DNA from: Bacteroidota bacterium
GTDB lineage: Bacteria > Bacteroidota > Bacteroidia > Cytophagales > Cyclobacteriaceae
Direction: 5' to 3'
Assembly (NCBI GenBank): GCA_022567155.1
Contig: JADFHN010000008.1
Span: forward strand, 1 to 64,000
Length of the DNA stretch: 64,000 nucleotides
Shown here piece by piece: positions 45,829-54,724 of the stretch (position 1 is its first letter; every line of letters begins with the position of its first letter). Under the pieces are notes generated by a model, which saw only the letters and a list, made by a program, of their open reading frames with translations, did no database searches and was not told where the DNA came from. A program made the position numbers and the translations under genes.

Positions 45829-47535
45829 TTATGTATATGTCCCGGCAATCCTTCTTTTTAATTGCCTAAAGATGGATTTATTGCTTTCATTGTCTGTTTC
45901 TATCTCCAATATCCTCGGTTTGTCTGAAGATTGGAAGAAACTTTGAAGCGCCTCCCGGAGTTCTTCCGAAGAATTTACATAAAAATAATCCATTTCATAT
46001 TCTTTTGCAGTATTCCTGGCATTCAGCTTTTGATGCGTTTCAAAATATTCGTTGAGTTCAGGTTGGGCAGCAGGACCGTCAATAACACCAAAAATACCCC
46101 CGGCATGATTATTCAGCAGGACAATATAGAGATTTGGAACCGAATAATTGTGCCAGAAGGCATTACGGTCATAAAAGAAGGCCATATCACCTGTAATGAG
46201 TACAACAGGATGTTTTGATACCATGGCCATTCCCGTTGCGGCGCTGTTGCTTCCATCTATACCGCTGGTACCACGGTTTGAATATATGGTCAGGTCTCTG
46301 CGATCTTTTGAAATTCCGGTTAAGTTAACCAGCCGCACCGGCATGCTATTGGCCAGGTGTACTTCCGCATAGGCCGGCAGGCATTCCATAACCTGCTGCA
46401 CGGCAACAAATTCGCCAAAAGGAGCCTCCTTCAGAAATTGATCAACAAGTGAAATGGCTTTTGATTCACCTGATTCCCAGGCATTTTTAAATGCAGCATC
46501 AACCACCGGTATTTTTGTCCACTCGGTCACGTGTTTAAAAAAAAGTTCAGGTGTGGTACGGACTACATGTGTGAGTGATTGGTAGGTATCGGCAGCATGA
46601 CCATGAGGCTGTATATGCCAGTGTGTTACCGGCTTATGTTTGCGCAGAAATAATTTCAGATTATTTGAAACCGTAGAATTCCCGAACGTAATCAGAAGTT
46701 CAGGCTGCAGTTTTTGGATAAATTCATTGTCGAGGCTGGCAGGAAAAATATCCAGCCGATTAATACCCTCCTCAAGGAAATGCAAATTTGAAATAATGTC
46801 GCCTGCCACTACCATTTTACCGGCAATGGAGGAAAGGTATTTTTCAAGTTCATCAGAAATCGTCCCTTGTCCTCCAAGTACAAGTATTTTTTTAAAAGAG
46901 CGCCATTGCATTTCAAGAGTAGTTAGTTCATCCGGTGTCAGAGCATAATCTTTGTCCGGCAAACCAGCAAGCACAATATTTTCTGAATAGGTGTAAGGTT
47001 CATCCCGATCAGGGAAAAAAGGTTCTCTGAAAGGTATGTTTATATGAACAGGCCCGGACGGAAATTCTAATGCAAGAGCAATCGCTTCCGAAAGGGTTTT
47101 GGTTACATTGGATGCTGCTTCCGGATGTGTATAATCACCATCAAAACAATAGCTCTTTTTTACATGCCGGCCGTAAACCTCCTCCTGGTATATGGTTTGT
47201 CCGTCTTGCTGGCCAATAAGTTCTGCCGGCCGGTCAGCCGTCAATACCAATAGGGGAATATGCTGAAAAAAGGCCTCGGCTATGGCCGGACCGTAATTAA
47301 GTACTGCAGTACCAGATGTACATATTAGCACTACCGGAGTGTTTAACTTCAGCGCCATTCCCAGGGCAATAAAGGCTGCTGAGCGCTCATCCGGGATGAT
47401 TTTAGTAGTTATTTCAGGGTGGCGTACAAAGGCCAGCGTAAGCGGAGCGCACCTTGATCCGGGCGAAAGAACGGCATGTATTATACCTCTCCTTGCACAA
47501 ATTTCTGCGATGTCGTTTATTGGCTGGAAAACCAT
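45829..47535 (-). CDS. menD: 2-succinyl-5-enolpyruvyl-6-hydroxy-3-cyclohexene-1-carboxylate synthase
   Basis: The 568-residue thiamine diphosphate enzyme joins isochorismate and 2-oxoglutarate. The N-terminal pyrimidine domain shows SPGSRCAPL and [18 protein letters not shown] with [21 protein letters not shown], hallmarks of MenD. The C-terminal part has the diphosphate/Mg motif [14 protein letters not shown] and NNHAGGIFG. It follows menF by about 114 bases, with a perfect 20-base palindrome in the gap. Confidence 0.95.
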   Translation of the reverse strand: MVFQPINDIAEICARRGIIHAVLSPGSRCAPLTLAFVRHPEITTKIIPDERSAAFIALGMALKLNTPVVLICTSGTAVLNYGPAIAEAFFQHIPLLVLTADRPAELIGQQDGQTIYQEEVYGRHVKKSYCFDGDYTHPEAASNVTKTLSEAIALALEFPSGPVHINIPFREPFFPDRDEPYTYSENIVLAGLPDKDYALTPDELTTLEMQWRSFKKILVLGGQGTISDELEKYLSSIAGKMVVAGDIISNLHFLEEGINRLDIFPASLDNEFIQKLQPELLITFGNSTVSNNLKLFLRKHKPVTHWHIQPHGHAADTYQSLTHVVRTTPELFFKHVTEWTKIPVVDAAFKNAWESGESKAISLVDQFLKEAPFGEFVAVQQVMECLPAYAEVHLANSMPVRLVNLTGISKDRRDLTIYSNRGTSGIDGSNSAATGMAMVSKHPVVLITGDMAFFYDRNAFWHNYSVPNLYIVLLNNHAGGIFGVIDGPAAQPELNEYFETHQKLNARNTAKEYEMDYFYVNSSEELREALQSFFQSSDKPRILEIETDNESNKSIFRQLKRRIAGTYT

Positions 47536-47598
47536 TGGCCTAATATAATTCTAATTTGCAGTAAAGGTTTCAGATTCAATCTTTCTCAGAATCAAATT

Positions 47599-47618
47599 GC
47601 CTCAGATTAATCTGAGGC
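47599..47618. promoter_or_regulatory. Perfect 20-base palindrome between menF and menD
   Basis: GCCTCAGATTAATCTGAGGC is a perfect inverted repeat lying 64 bases upstream of the menD start and 31 bases past the menF stop, on the minus strand. No T-run follows it in the direction of transcription, so it is not a typical intrinsic terminator. It could be a regulator site or an RNA hairpin in the menD leader. Confidence 0.55.
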
Positions 47619-47649
47619 TATGTATGAAATTTTATGCATATCCGGTGAC

Positions 47650-48870
47650 TTATGATGACCTGATAACGTTTAGCAGTGTATTGCATTTCATTTCAGTTTC
47701 CAACCACTCTTTTTCAGGATTGGAATCCTCCGTTATACCCGAGCCGGCATACAAAACAGCCCGGTCTTCAAACAACTCCATGCTTCGAATGTTGACAAAA
47801 ATATGTGTATTTATGTGATTGTCTACCGGGCCCAGAAACCCTGAATAGTATTTTCGATTGTGACTTTCGTGTGTGTCCAGGAATTTGCTGGAAGCGTCTT
47901 TGGGCATACCGCATACCGCTGAAGTAGGATGCAATAGCTGCAGCATGACTGTTCCCAGATTTGAAAAACCCGTATCATGTAAATCAACTTCATAGGTGGT
48001 TTTCAGGTGCATCAGGTTTCCGGCTATCACTGTTTTTGGCCCGTGTTCCACAAATTCACGAAGCCGTATTTTCTTAAAACAATTGATAATGTATCTGCTT
48101 ACCATAGCCTGTTCTTCAATATCCTTTTGTGTCCAGGCTACTTCACTGGTAATGATGCCTTCATGATATTTTTGTGTTCCGGCCAGGGATACGGTCCGGA
48201 AGGTTCTGCCATCTTCTATTTCAATTAATGCTTCGGGTGTAGCCCCCATCCAGGAACCAATACCCGGTATGGATACAAAAAAGACAAATGTCCGGGGATA
48301 GGCATTGGTCAGTTTTATAAAATTATCAACTACCGAAAATTTTGTATGAAACTTTATCTCTTTGATCCTTGAAGGCACTACTTTTTCAAAAACATTATTA
48401 TGAATTGCTGCAATGGAAGCTTCAACAACACGGAGATATTCTTTATGTGTGGTTTCATTTACAGGTGCTGAACCATTATCTGTAAAATATGTAGCATTTA
48501 ATTCATGTACGGTATCTTGTCCGTATATTTTATCAAGTTTCAATTTGGTTGATGCACTGACATTTCCGGCAACAGCAATATCTGGCTTGTCAGACTCAAA
48601 ATGGATATCACTTCTTATAAATACTTTCTCGCCAGTGTCGAACGGGCAAAACAGAAAGCCTTTAGACATGCGCTCGAGGTCGATTTCTGAAATCTTCTGA
48701 TACCTTCCGGTGTCAATAATTAAATGAACTGCATTTTGATTGGGTAACCTCCAGATTGCCGTGGAAAAGGAGCATCTGAATGAAATATCAAGCATTTTTT
48801 TGAGAAAGGAGGCCGTATAATCACCTTTTCCTTTTATACCATTTTCTGATTTTCGGATATCTGGTTCCAT
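47650..48870 (-). CDS. menF: Isochorismate synthase (chorismate-binding enzyme)
   Basis: The 406-residue enzyme has the chorismate-utilising fold in its last 260 residues: KVVPSRIKEIKF, the mid TPEALIEIEDGRTFRTVSLAGT, then LLHPTSAVCGMPKD, and the C-terminal NRKYYSGFLGP and LYAGSGITEDSNPEKEW. It converts chorismate into isochorismate, the first step of menaquinone synthesis. An entC-type role cannot be separated by sequence alone, but the position directly before menD makes menF the best call. Confidence 0.92.
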   Translation of the reverse strand: MEPDIRKSENGIKGKGDYTASFLKKMLDISFRCSFSTAIWRLPNQNAVHLIIDTGRYQKISEIDLERMSKGFLFCPFDTGEKVFIRSDIHFESDKPDIAVAGNVSASTKLKLDKIYGQDTVHELNATYFTDNGSAPVNETTHKEYLRVVEASIAAIHNNVFEKVVPSRIKEIKFHTKFSVVDNFIKLTNAYPRTFVFFVSIPGIGSWMGATPEALIEIEDGRTFRTVSLAGTQKYHEGIITSEVAWTQKDIEEQAMVSRYIINCFKKIRLREFVEHGPKTVIAGNLMHLKTTYEVDLHDTGFSNLGTVMLQLLHPTSAVCGMPKDASSKFLDTHESHNRKYYSGFLGPVDNHINTHIFVNIRSMELFEDRAVLYAGSGITEDSNPEKEWLETEMKCNTLLNVIRSS

Positions 48871-48873
48871 CGA

Positions 48874-49293
48874 TTATTTTTTATCCATTACGGCCATCGT
48901 TAACCTGCTGATGCAAACCAACTCGTCCGATTCATCTGTAATCCGTATTTCCCAAATCTGTGTTTTTTTGCCAATGTGAACCGGTGTGGTTATACCGGTC
49001 ACGAATCCTTCTCTGGCACTGCGTATGTGATTGGCATTGATTTCCAGTCCAACGCAATACTGTTTTTCGGGATTAACCATGAAAGTTGCCGCAACGCTAC
49101 CTAGAGTTTCAGCCAGGACCACAGAAGCACCTCCATGTAATAATCCGAGTGGTTGCATGGTACGTTTATCTACCGGCATTCTTGCTTTGATGAAGTTTTT
49201 GCCGATCTCGAGAAATTCGATGCCAAGATGTTCGACCATATTTCCTTTACTCATTTGGTTTAGTACCTCGACGTTGATTTGTGAATTAAACAT
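48874..49293 (-). CDS. menI: Hotdog-fold thioesterase, candidate DHNA-CoA thioesterase
   Basis: The 139-residue protein is a PaaI/YbdB-type hotdog enzyme with the signature LHGGASVVLAETLGSVAA (catalytic Glu in the central helix) and an IRSAREGFVTG strand. Being first in the men operon, 3 bases before menF, it is the natural candidate for hydrolysing DHNA-CoA after MenB. Members of this family have varied substrates, so the gene symbol is a contextual inference. Its start is only about 10-25 bases from the divergent phosphatase gene. Confidence 0.8.
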   Translation of the reverse strand: MFNSQINVEVLNQMSKGNMVEHLGIEFLEIGKNFIKARMPVDKRTMQPLGLLHGGASVVLAETLGSVAATFMVNPEKQYCVGLEINANHIRSAREGFVTGITTPVHIGKKTQIWEIRITDESDELVCISRLTMAVMDKK

Positions 49294-49317
49294 TAGCGAA
49301 TTATGTTAATTTTGGCG

Positions 49318-49953
49318 ATGACAAAAGTATTAAGAAAATTGGATTACAAAAATATTTTTATTCTTCGACATGCCGAAACAGATTTTAACAAGCGGGGTGT
49401 AGTGCAGGGTAGTGGCATTGACGCCCCGCTGAATGATACCGGAAAGGCTCAGGCTCGCGCATTTTACACCCGGTATAAGAATTATCCGTTTGATAAAATA
49501 TATATATCAGCACTACAAAGAACCCTCCAGACGGTAAAAGAATTTATTGACGCTGGAATTCCTTATGAAAAGCTCAAAGGTCTGAATGAGATTAACTGGG
49601 GTGTTTTTGAAGGAAAGCAAATAACACCTGCTCACAATGAATATTATAAAATGCTGACAGAAAACTGGCAGAACGGAATGGTTGACTACCGGATCGACGG
49701 GGGAGAAAGTCCGCTGATGGTGCAGAAGCGGCAGCAGAAAGATATGGAACGTATTCTTTCCAGGCCGGAGGAGGAAAATGTACTGATTTGCATGCATGGC
49801 AGGGCCATGCGCATATTGCTTACCACGCTGCTTAATTACCCGTTAAGTTCCATGGACAGGTTTGCCCATCAAAATGCAGGATTCTATCACCTTACCTATA
49901 ATGAAAATACGTTTTCGCTTGTAAAGGCTAATGACACCGGGCATTTAGGGTGA
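49318..49953 (+). CDS. Histidine phosphatase family protein
   Basis: The protein (211 residues from ATG 49318, or 216 from ATG 49303) has the RHGE-type catalytic motif as LRHAETDFN, the second histidine in CMHGRAMRI, and the general acid near EINWGVFEG, as in phosphoglycerate mutase-like phosphatases. It probably dephosphorylates a small metabolite (similar to cobC or yhfR types); the substrate is unknown. It is divergent from the thioesterase, with almost no room for separate promoters, and TAATTTTG (49307..49314) resembles a -7 element, which favours the later start. Confidence 0.82.
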   Translation: MTKVLRKLDYKNIFILRHAETDFNKRGVVQGSGIDAPLNDTGKAQARAFYTRYKNYPFDKIYISALQRTLQTVKEFIDAGIPYEKLKGLNEINWGVFEGKQITPAHNEYYKMLTENWQNGMVDYRIDGGESPLMVQKRQQKDMERILSRPEEENVLICMHGRAMRILLTTLLNYPLSSMDRFAHQNAGFYHLTYNENTFSLVKANDTGHLG

Positions 49954-50513
49954 TTAAGAATCAGTAATTATTGACAAATCTAGGGAGAGCTTTTATTAAA
50001 ACCCCGGAATTACAACTTTGGGCTTCGGTTTTGAATGGTTAAAAAATAGCTATTACACAAAGAACCACGGAGAAGGCACAGAGGACCACAAAGGATGCAC
50101 AAACCTGCCAGCCGGCAGGCTGGGGTTCACAAAAGGTTATACTGATATGATGAAATGACCTTTTAAACGCGGAGAGCACAGAGATTGCACAGAGGTTGCG
50201 GTGCATTTTTTATTATCATACAGCCATTCTTCAAAAATTCAAAAAGCATTTAATAGATGTTCTATGCTCGATATTCAAGCAAAACAAATGAAATAGGCCT
50301 GAAGATATCATCACTTATACCCAAATGGCAGTGAAGTGCTATAAAGAATTAAAATTGAGAAAATTAAATAAATACAAATCAAGAAACCTCCTTCGGTAAA
50401 TCGCTAACTGGGCATAGCTGCAAACCGTTATATTATTAATTGTACATACGAAAATTTATCACACATTCACAGATACTTAACAGAACAGGCTTGTCTATAC
50501 CCTAAAAGTCTTG
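49954..50513. other. Gene-free spacer with interspersed repeat text
   Basis: No gene is supported. 50050..50210 contains ACACAAAGAACCACGGAG-, CACAGAGGACC- and CGCGGAGAGCACAGAG-type text in two related copies. Between them lies a CCTGCC-AGCC-GGCAGG hairpin (50104..50119), related to the palindrome at 14799..14818. These look like dispersed repeats without coding function. Confidence 0.5.
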
Positions 50514-52004
50514 TCACTTGTCCTTCAGACGTGCCAGTGCGGCTTTGGCTTTGTTGTCAATGCTGTTTTTATAAGGATGATTTTTATACGAAAGCGCCAG
50601 CTCAAAATACTCCTTTGCTTTCTGAAGATTATCCCCGGTTTCATAATAATAACCCAGCTGTAAAGCGGAATTAGGTGCAAAATACCAGCCTTTATCACCT
50701 GACTCAAGGATCGTATTTTTATAAAGCCCGATTGCCTGAAGGGTTTTCCCGGTCTTGTCGTACAACCTGGCCTGCCTGTAATTAAACTCAACACGGTCTT
50801 TCTCGTTTGCAAAGGATGTGCCTTTGATTTTACTTACCGTTAAACGGGCTTCATCGTAATATCCACCATCCGTGAATAACCGTAACTTTAGTATGTTTTT
50901 GTCTGAAAGAGGCTGGTTAAGGGCGTGAACGGCATATTTATCTGCTTCGGTTAGCGATTGACCGCGCGCTTCTGCCTGACTGAAAAATTCATTTGTTCGG
51001 GCAGCGTTATCTAGCATCCAGTAGTTGATTCCGGTTTTGTACAGGGCGTCTTTGATATAGTTCATACCGTTGTGGTTTGATAGAAACTTCCGGAAAGCCC
51101 GTATCGACCGGTTATACTCTCCTTTTTGCAATAAAATCGTCCCTTTTTGATAATCGGTAAACGGAAAAGAAATGTGACTCTTATGCCGAAAATTTTCCAA
51201 CTCCCGGAGCGCTTCTTCACTTTGTGAGTTTTTAATTAAAATGGAGGTCAGCGCATAATTCAATAACAGGTTTGATTGCAGGCTGTCTTTGTATTTTGCA
51301 ATAATTTCTAATCCGCATTGATGATCCTGCATCAAATAGGAATATATGAATGCCAGCAAGACATCTGTTTCAAGGGAATACACTGTATTGCTGTTTGAAA
51401 AGGTCTGCAATTCTTCCAATCCGGAATCAACCGAGCCTTCAAACCCCAGCAGATTAAGTAACCATTGGTGCTTTTCGGGTGCCGATCCGATTAGTATATG
51501 CTGCAATCCGGCCGGTTTTTTGTTGTATATAAAACCGGGATACTCCTTTATGTTTTTCTTGATTAGCCGGTAAGCTTGTCTGAAATTCCATGCCGCAGAG
51601 AGTTCTTCTCCAAACTTGAGATGAAGGAAAGATTTGTGAAGTTTGATTTCGGCCATATAAAATGCTTTGAAGGGGCTTTCAGGGGCATTTCTCAGCTTTT
51701 CGAGACGTTGATCGGTATGGTCCTCAAATTCACGGAATTTCGTTTCATCCTCGTTAATAAATATATCAATAACATCATTGATGTGGCTAAGATACAGCCA
51801 TCCATAATGTTGTTTATTGGAGTACGAATCAAGTAAATCATTGCTCCGGCTGATTTGCAAAGCAATGCTGTACTGGTAAGCTTCTGACAACGTATGATCG
51901 AATTGCCACTGATCATGATTATTCTGTGCAATGCTGCTGAATGACAAAAAAAGGCAGGACACAATGCCTGCCTTTCGCTTTTCTATAAACTTGAAAACAC
52001 TCAA
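50514..52004 (-). CDS. Secreted TPR-rich protein
   Basis: The 496-residue protein begins with a weakly basic segment and a hydrophobic signal (AGIVSCLFLSFSSIAQ, to about residue 26). The rest is alpha-helical solenoid with recognisable TPR motifs, especially AGYNRSIRAFRKFLSNHNG-type and AKEYFELALSYKNHPY near the C-terminus. No enzyme motif was found. It probably works in the periplasm as a scaffold or lies in an unknown complex. It is 11 bases after the zinc-ribbon gene and may be the last gene of that operon. Confidence 0.8.
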   Translation of the reverse strand: MSVFKFIEKRKAGIVSCLFLSFSSIAQNNHDQWQFDHTLSEAYQYSIALQISRSNDLLDSYSNKQHYGWLYLSHINDVIDIFINEDETKFREFEDHTDQRLEKLRNAPESPFKAFYMAEIKLHKSFLHLKFGEELSAAWNFRQAYRLIKKNIKEYPGFIYNKKPAGLQHILIGSAPEKHQWLLNLLGFEGSVDSGLEELQTFSNSNTVYSLETDVLLAFIYSYLMQDHQCGLEIIAKYKDSLQSNLLLNYALTSILIKNSQSEEALRELENFRHKSHISFPFTDYQKGTILLQKGEYNRSIRAFRKFLSNHNGMNYIKDALYKTGINYWMLDNAARTNEFFSQAEARGQSLTEADKYAVHALNQPLSDKNILKLRLFTDGGYYDEARLTVSKIKGTSFANEKDRVEFNYRQARLYDKTGKTLQAIGLYKNTILESGDKGWYFAPNSALQLGYYYETGDNLQKAKEYFELALSYKNHPYKNSIDNKAKAALARLKDK

Positions 52005-52015
52005 TAAAATAATGG

Positions 52016-52795
52016 TTATGCCGTTTTTTTCCTTCTGGCAGTTCTTTTCGGCTTGGTTGCTACCACTTCAGGTATTTTATCCACATCGGCCAGTATCCGG
52101 CCACAATGTTCGCAGACGATCAGTTTTTTACGTTCTTTGATTTCCACTTGCCTTTGTGGAGGAACAACGGCAAAACAGCCTCCGCACGCACCCCGCTTTA
52201 CGGATACCACCGCAAGGCCGTTACGCGCATTGTCACGTATCTTTACATATGAATTAAACAGCCGTTCTTCTAATCGTTTCGAAGATTTTTCACGTTCTTT
52301 TATAAGCTTTTTTTCTTCCTCTTCACTTTCCTCCAACAGCACTTTCAATTCATCTTCTTTGCTGTCGAGATCTTTCTGTCTTTCAATCCTGATATTGTCG
52401 GTCTTCTCGATCTCTTCTTTTTTTACCAGTATTTTTTCCTGGGCTTCGTTTATACGTTTTTCGGAAATCTGTATTTCGAGTGTCTGAAGCTCAATTTCTT
52501 TCGATACGGCATCGTATTCCCGGTTATTCCGTACATTCATTTGCTGTTCCTCATACTTTTGTATGAGTTTCTCGGAATCTTTAATTACGTTTCGCTTATT
52601 GGAGATATCCAGCTCAAGATCATTTAATTCCTGATTATACTTTTCAATTCTTGTTTCATAGCCCGCCAGCTCATCCTCAAGGTCACTGACTTCTTCGGGT
52701 AATGCCCCGCGTACTTTTATAATCTCATTTAATTTGGAATCAATGGTCTGAAGTTTTAAAAGTGCGTCTAATTTTTGTGGTATTGTGCTTTCCAT
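52016..52795 (-). CDS. Coiled-coil protein with C4 zinc ribbon
   Basis: The 259-residue protein has a long coiled coil (about 10-180, with Glu/Lys-rich heptads) and a C-terminal C4 zinc ribbon (ACGGCFAVVPP, then VCEHCGRIL), ending in a basic tail rich in Lys, Arg and Thr. It belongs to the YbgG/CdsZ-like zinc-ribbon family, which includes regulators of RNA-polymerase or nucleic-acid-binding type. It lies 9 bases after the Nif3-like gene, a conserved neighbourhood in Bacteroidota. Confidence 0.88.
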   Translation of the reverse strand: MESTIPQKLDALLKLQTIDSKLNEIIKVRGALPEEVSDLEDELAGYETRIEKYNQELNDLELDISNKRNVIKDSEKLIQKYEEQQMNVRNNREYDAVSKEIELQTLEIQISEKRINEAQEKILVKKEEIEKTDNIRIERQKDLDSKEDELKVLLEESEEEEKKLIKEREKSSKRLEERLFNSYVKIRDNARNGLAVVSVKRGACGGCFAVVPPQRQVEIKERKKLIVCEHCGRILADVDKIPEVVATKPKRTARRKKTA

Positions 52796-52804
52796 CTATT
52801 AATT

Positions 52805-53902
52805 TTAAAAATATTTGACTGGATTTGTTACCGTTTCCGATAAATCGACTGCAAAAGTATTAAAATATTTAATTAATAGATCACGCAGCAGTTCTTTTGT
52901 ATAGACTTCGCTTTCATAATGCCCGATGTCAGCCAGAACAATCTTTCCTTCATGATCAAAAAACTCGTGATATTTTATATCCCCAGTCACGAAAATGTCG
53001 GCATTACCTGCAATTGCCTTTTGGATCAGGAAGCTGCCCGAGCCACCGCATACGGCCACTTTACTGATTTTTTTGTTCAGTAGCTGACTGTGCCGGATAA
53101 CAGATACCGCCATTTTTTCTTTCAGGTACTGTAAAAAATCCTGTGGTTCCATTGGGGATTTTAGTGTGCCGGTCATGCCACTGCCCACTTCCTGATATGT
53201 GTTGTCAAGTGATGTTAGATAGTAGGCCACTTCTTCATACGGATGGCTTTTATTTAAAGCGGCCAGCACCGCAGTCCATTGGAGAGTGGGAAAAATTACT
53301 TCTATCCTTGTTTCATTCACACTTTCGATCTCTCCGGGTTTTCCGATGTGCGGACTTGCACCTGCACCGGGTTTGAAGCGGCCTTTTCCTTCTGTTGAAA
53401 AACTACAGTGGTCGTATGCGCCTATCTTACCAGCTCCGGCTTCATGCAGGGCTTCCAGTACACCTGGTGTATCTTTTTCCGGAATAAAGGTCACCAGTTT
53501 ACTTAATACATTTTTCTTTGGAGAAAGCACCTGTACATTTTCAAGTTCAAGTATTTCACATATTTTAAGGTTTACTCCGGATGAAACATTGTCGAGGTTG
53601 GTATGAATGGCGTAAATGGCAATATTGTTTTGTATGGCTTTTATGATGGTCCTTTCTACATAATTCCTGCCTGTAATTTTTTTAAGTCCTTTGAAAATGA
53701 TCGGATGGTGGGCCACCACAAGGTTACAGTTTTTCCTGATAGCTTCATCCATTACTTCTTCTGTTGAATCAAGGCACACCAGCACACCTGTGACCTCCGT
53801 TTCGGGATCCCCGGTGATCAAACCGGCATTATCGTAACTCTCCTGATAGGCGGGGGGTGCAATGGATTCGAGATAACGGGTTACTGCTTTGATCTTCGTC
53901 AT
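52805..53902 (-). CDS. Nif3-like dinuclear metal-centre protein
   Basis: The 365-residue protein has the Nif3/DUF34 fold split by a central insert (about 125-240, PII-like). Metal ligands are seen in VVAHHPIIFKG, in the IHTNLDN segment and in the late DIGHYESE. It forms a hexameric toroid; the reaction has not been settled for the family, with GTP cyclohydrolase I type 2-like activity proposed. It starts the operon with the zinc-ribbon and TPR genes. Confidence 0.9.
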   Translation of the reverse strand: MTKIKAVTRYLESIAPPAYQESYDNAGLITGDPETEVTGVLVCLDSTEEVMDEAIRKNCNLVVAHHPIIFKGLKKITGRNYVERTIIKAIQNNIAIYAIHTNLDNVSSGVNLKICEILELENVQVLSPKKNVLSKLVTFIPEKDTPGVLEALHEAGAGKIGAYDHCSFSTEGKGRFKPGAGASPHIGKPGEIESVNETRIEVIFPTLQWTAVLAALNKSHPYEEVAYYLTSLDNTYQEVGSGMTGTLKSPMEPQDFLQYLKEKMAVSVIRHSQLLNKKISKVAVCGGSGSFLIQKAIAGNADIFVTGDIKYHEFFDHEGKIVLADIGHYESEVYTKELLRDLLIKYFNTFAVDLSETVTNPVKYF

Positions 53903-54058
53903 AGCGTTATTAATTATTGGTTAATAATTCTGTATTTGCAGAATGAAGTTAATTCCGGATGTTTAACTTATCAAAATAAATGTGTCCAGTTAAGAATGCG
54001 TAAAAATATTTCAAATATAATCTTAATCAATGACCGTTTATGCCACAGTTTTACTAAA

Positions 54059-54712
54059 TCAGGAATCATAGCTCACGCTCAGCCTGTCGAGCCATTCCTG
54101 TGGGGCGCCTGACCATACGTTGGCCATGTTGCCCTCGTAAGGCAAGTCGTTGATGCCTGTTTTGCTTGACCAGAATCCGGTTGCCACATAATCCCTGAAG
54201 ATATTAAAGAAAGATACACCCTGGCTGAATTCGGGTCGTGCCGTATCGGGGTAGGCAATGTCGTCCAATATTTGTTGCTGTTCTTCTTCTGAGCACTTTA
54301 TGAATTCCTTCTCGTACCGGCTCAGTGATTCAAAATCCATCCACTTCAAACCACCTCTCATTTTTGTCTGGTTTTCAGGCTTATCCAGCATCATAAATTC
54401 GATAAATGGAACGACCCCTGCATCCTCGGCATTCCCTGATCTGTTGTCAGCCGGAATGATAAGGTTGGCTAGTTGCCGCACCGTCTCTCTTTCATGGTCG
54501 GTAAAAAATTTTTGTTTCATCAGCGCAATATCTTCTTCACTGATACCGGGGTAATTCTTTTTTACCTTTGGGATTTTATCCTCGATTTCTTCTGGTGTGG
54601 AGCAGCCTGCCAGGTAGGCAACCGATATGGTGCCCAGGGTAATATATTTCAGAGAGTCTCTTCTTGAAATTTGCCTTTTGTTGTTTTCCGTGTGTTTATT
54701 ATCCTTTTTCAT
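54059..54712 (-). CDS. Gluconate 2-dehydrogenase subunit 3-like protein, Tat-exported
   Basis: The 217-residue protein begins with a twin-arginine signal (ISRRDSLKYITLGTISVAYLAGC, Cys possibly lipidated) and then the gluconate-2-dehydrogenase subunit 3 fold (LANLIIPADNRSGNAEDAGVVPFIEFMMLD). Such a small subunit travels with the GMC oxidoreductase, which lacks its own signal. It lies 12 bases after the oxidoreductase gene and is likely co-translated. Confidence 0.9.
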   Translation of the reverse strand: MKKDNKHTENNKRQISRRDSLKYITLGTISVAYLAGCSTPEEIEDKIPKVKKNYPGISEEDIALMKQKFFTDHERETVRQLANLIIPADNRSGNAEDAGVVPFIEFMMLDKPENQTKMRGGLKWMDFESLSRYEKEFIKCSEEEQQQILDDIAYPDTARPEFSQGVSFFNIFRDYVATGFWSSKTGINDLPYEGNMANVWSGAPQEWLDRLSVSYDS

Positions 54713-54724
54713 TATCTAAATAGA

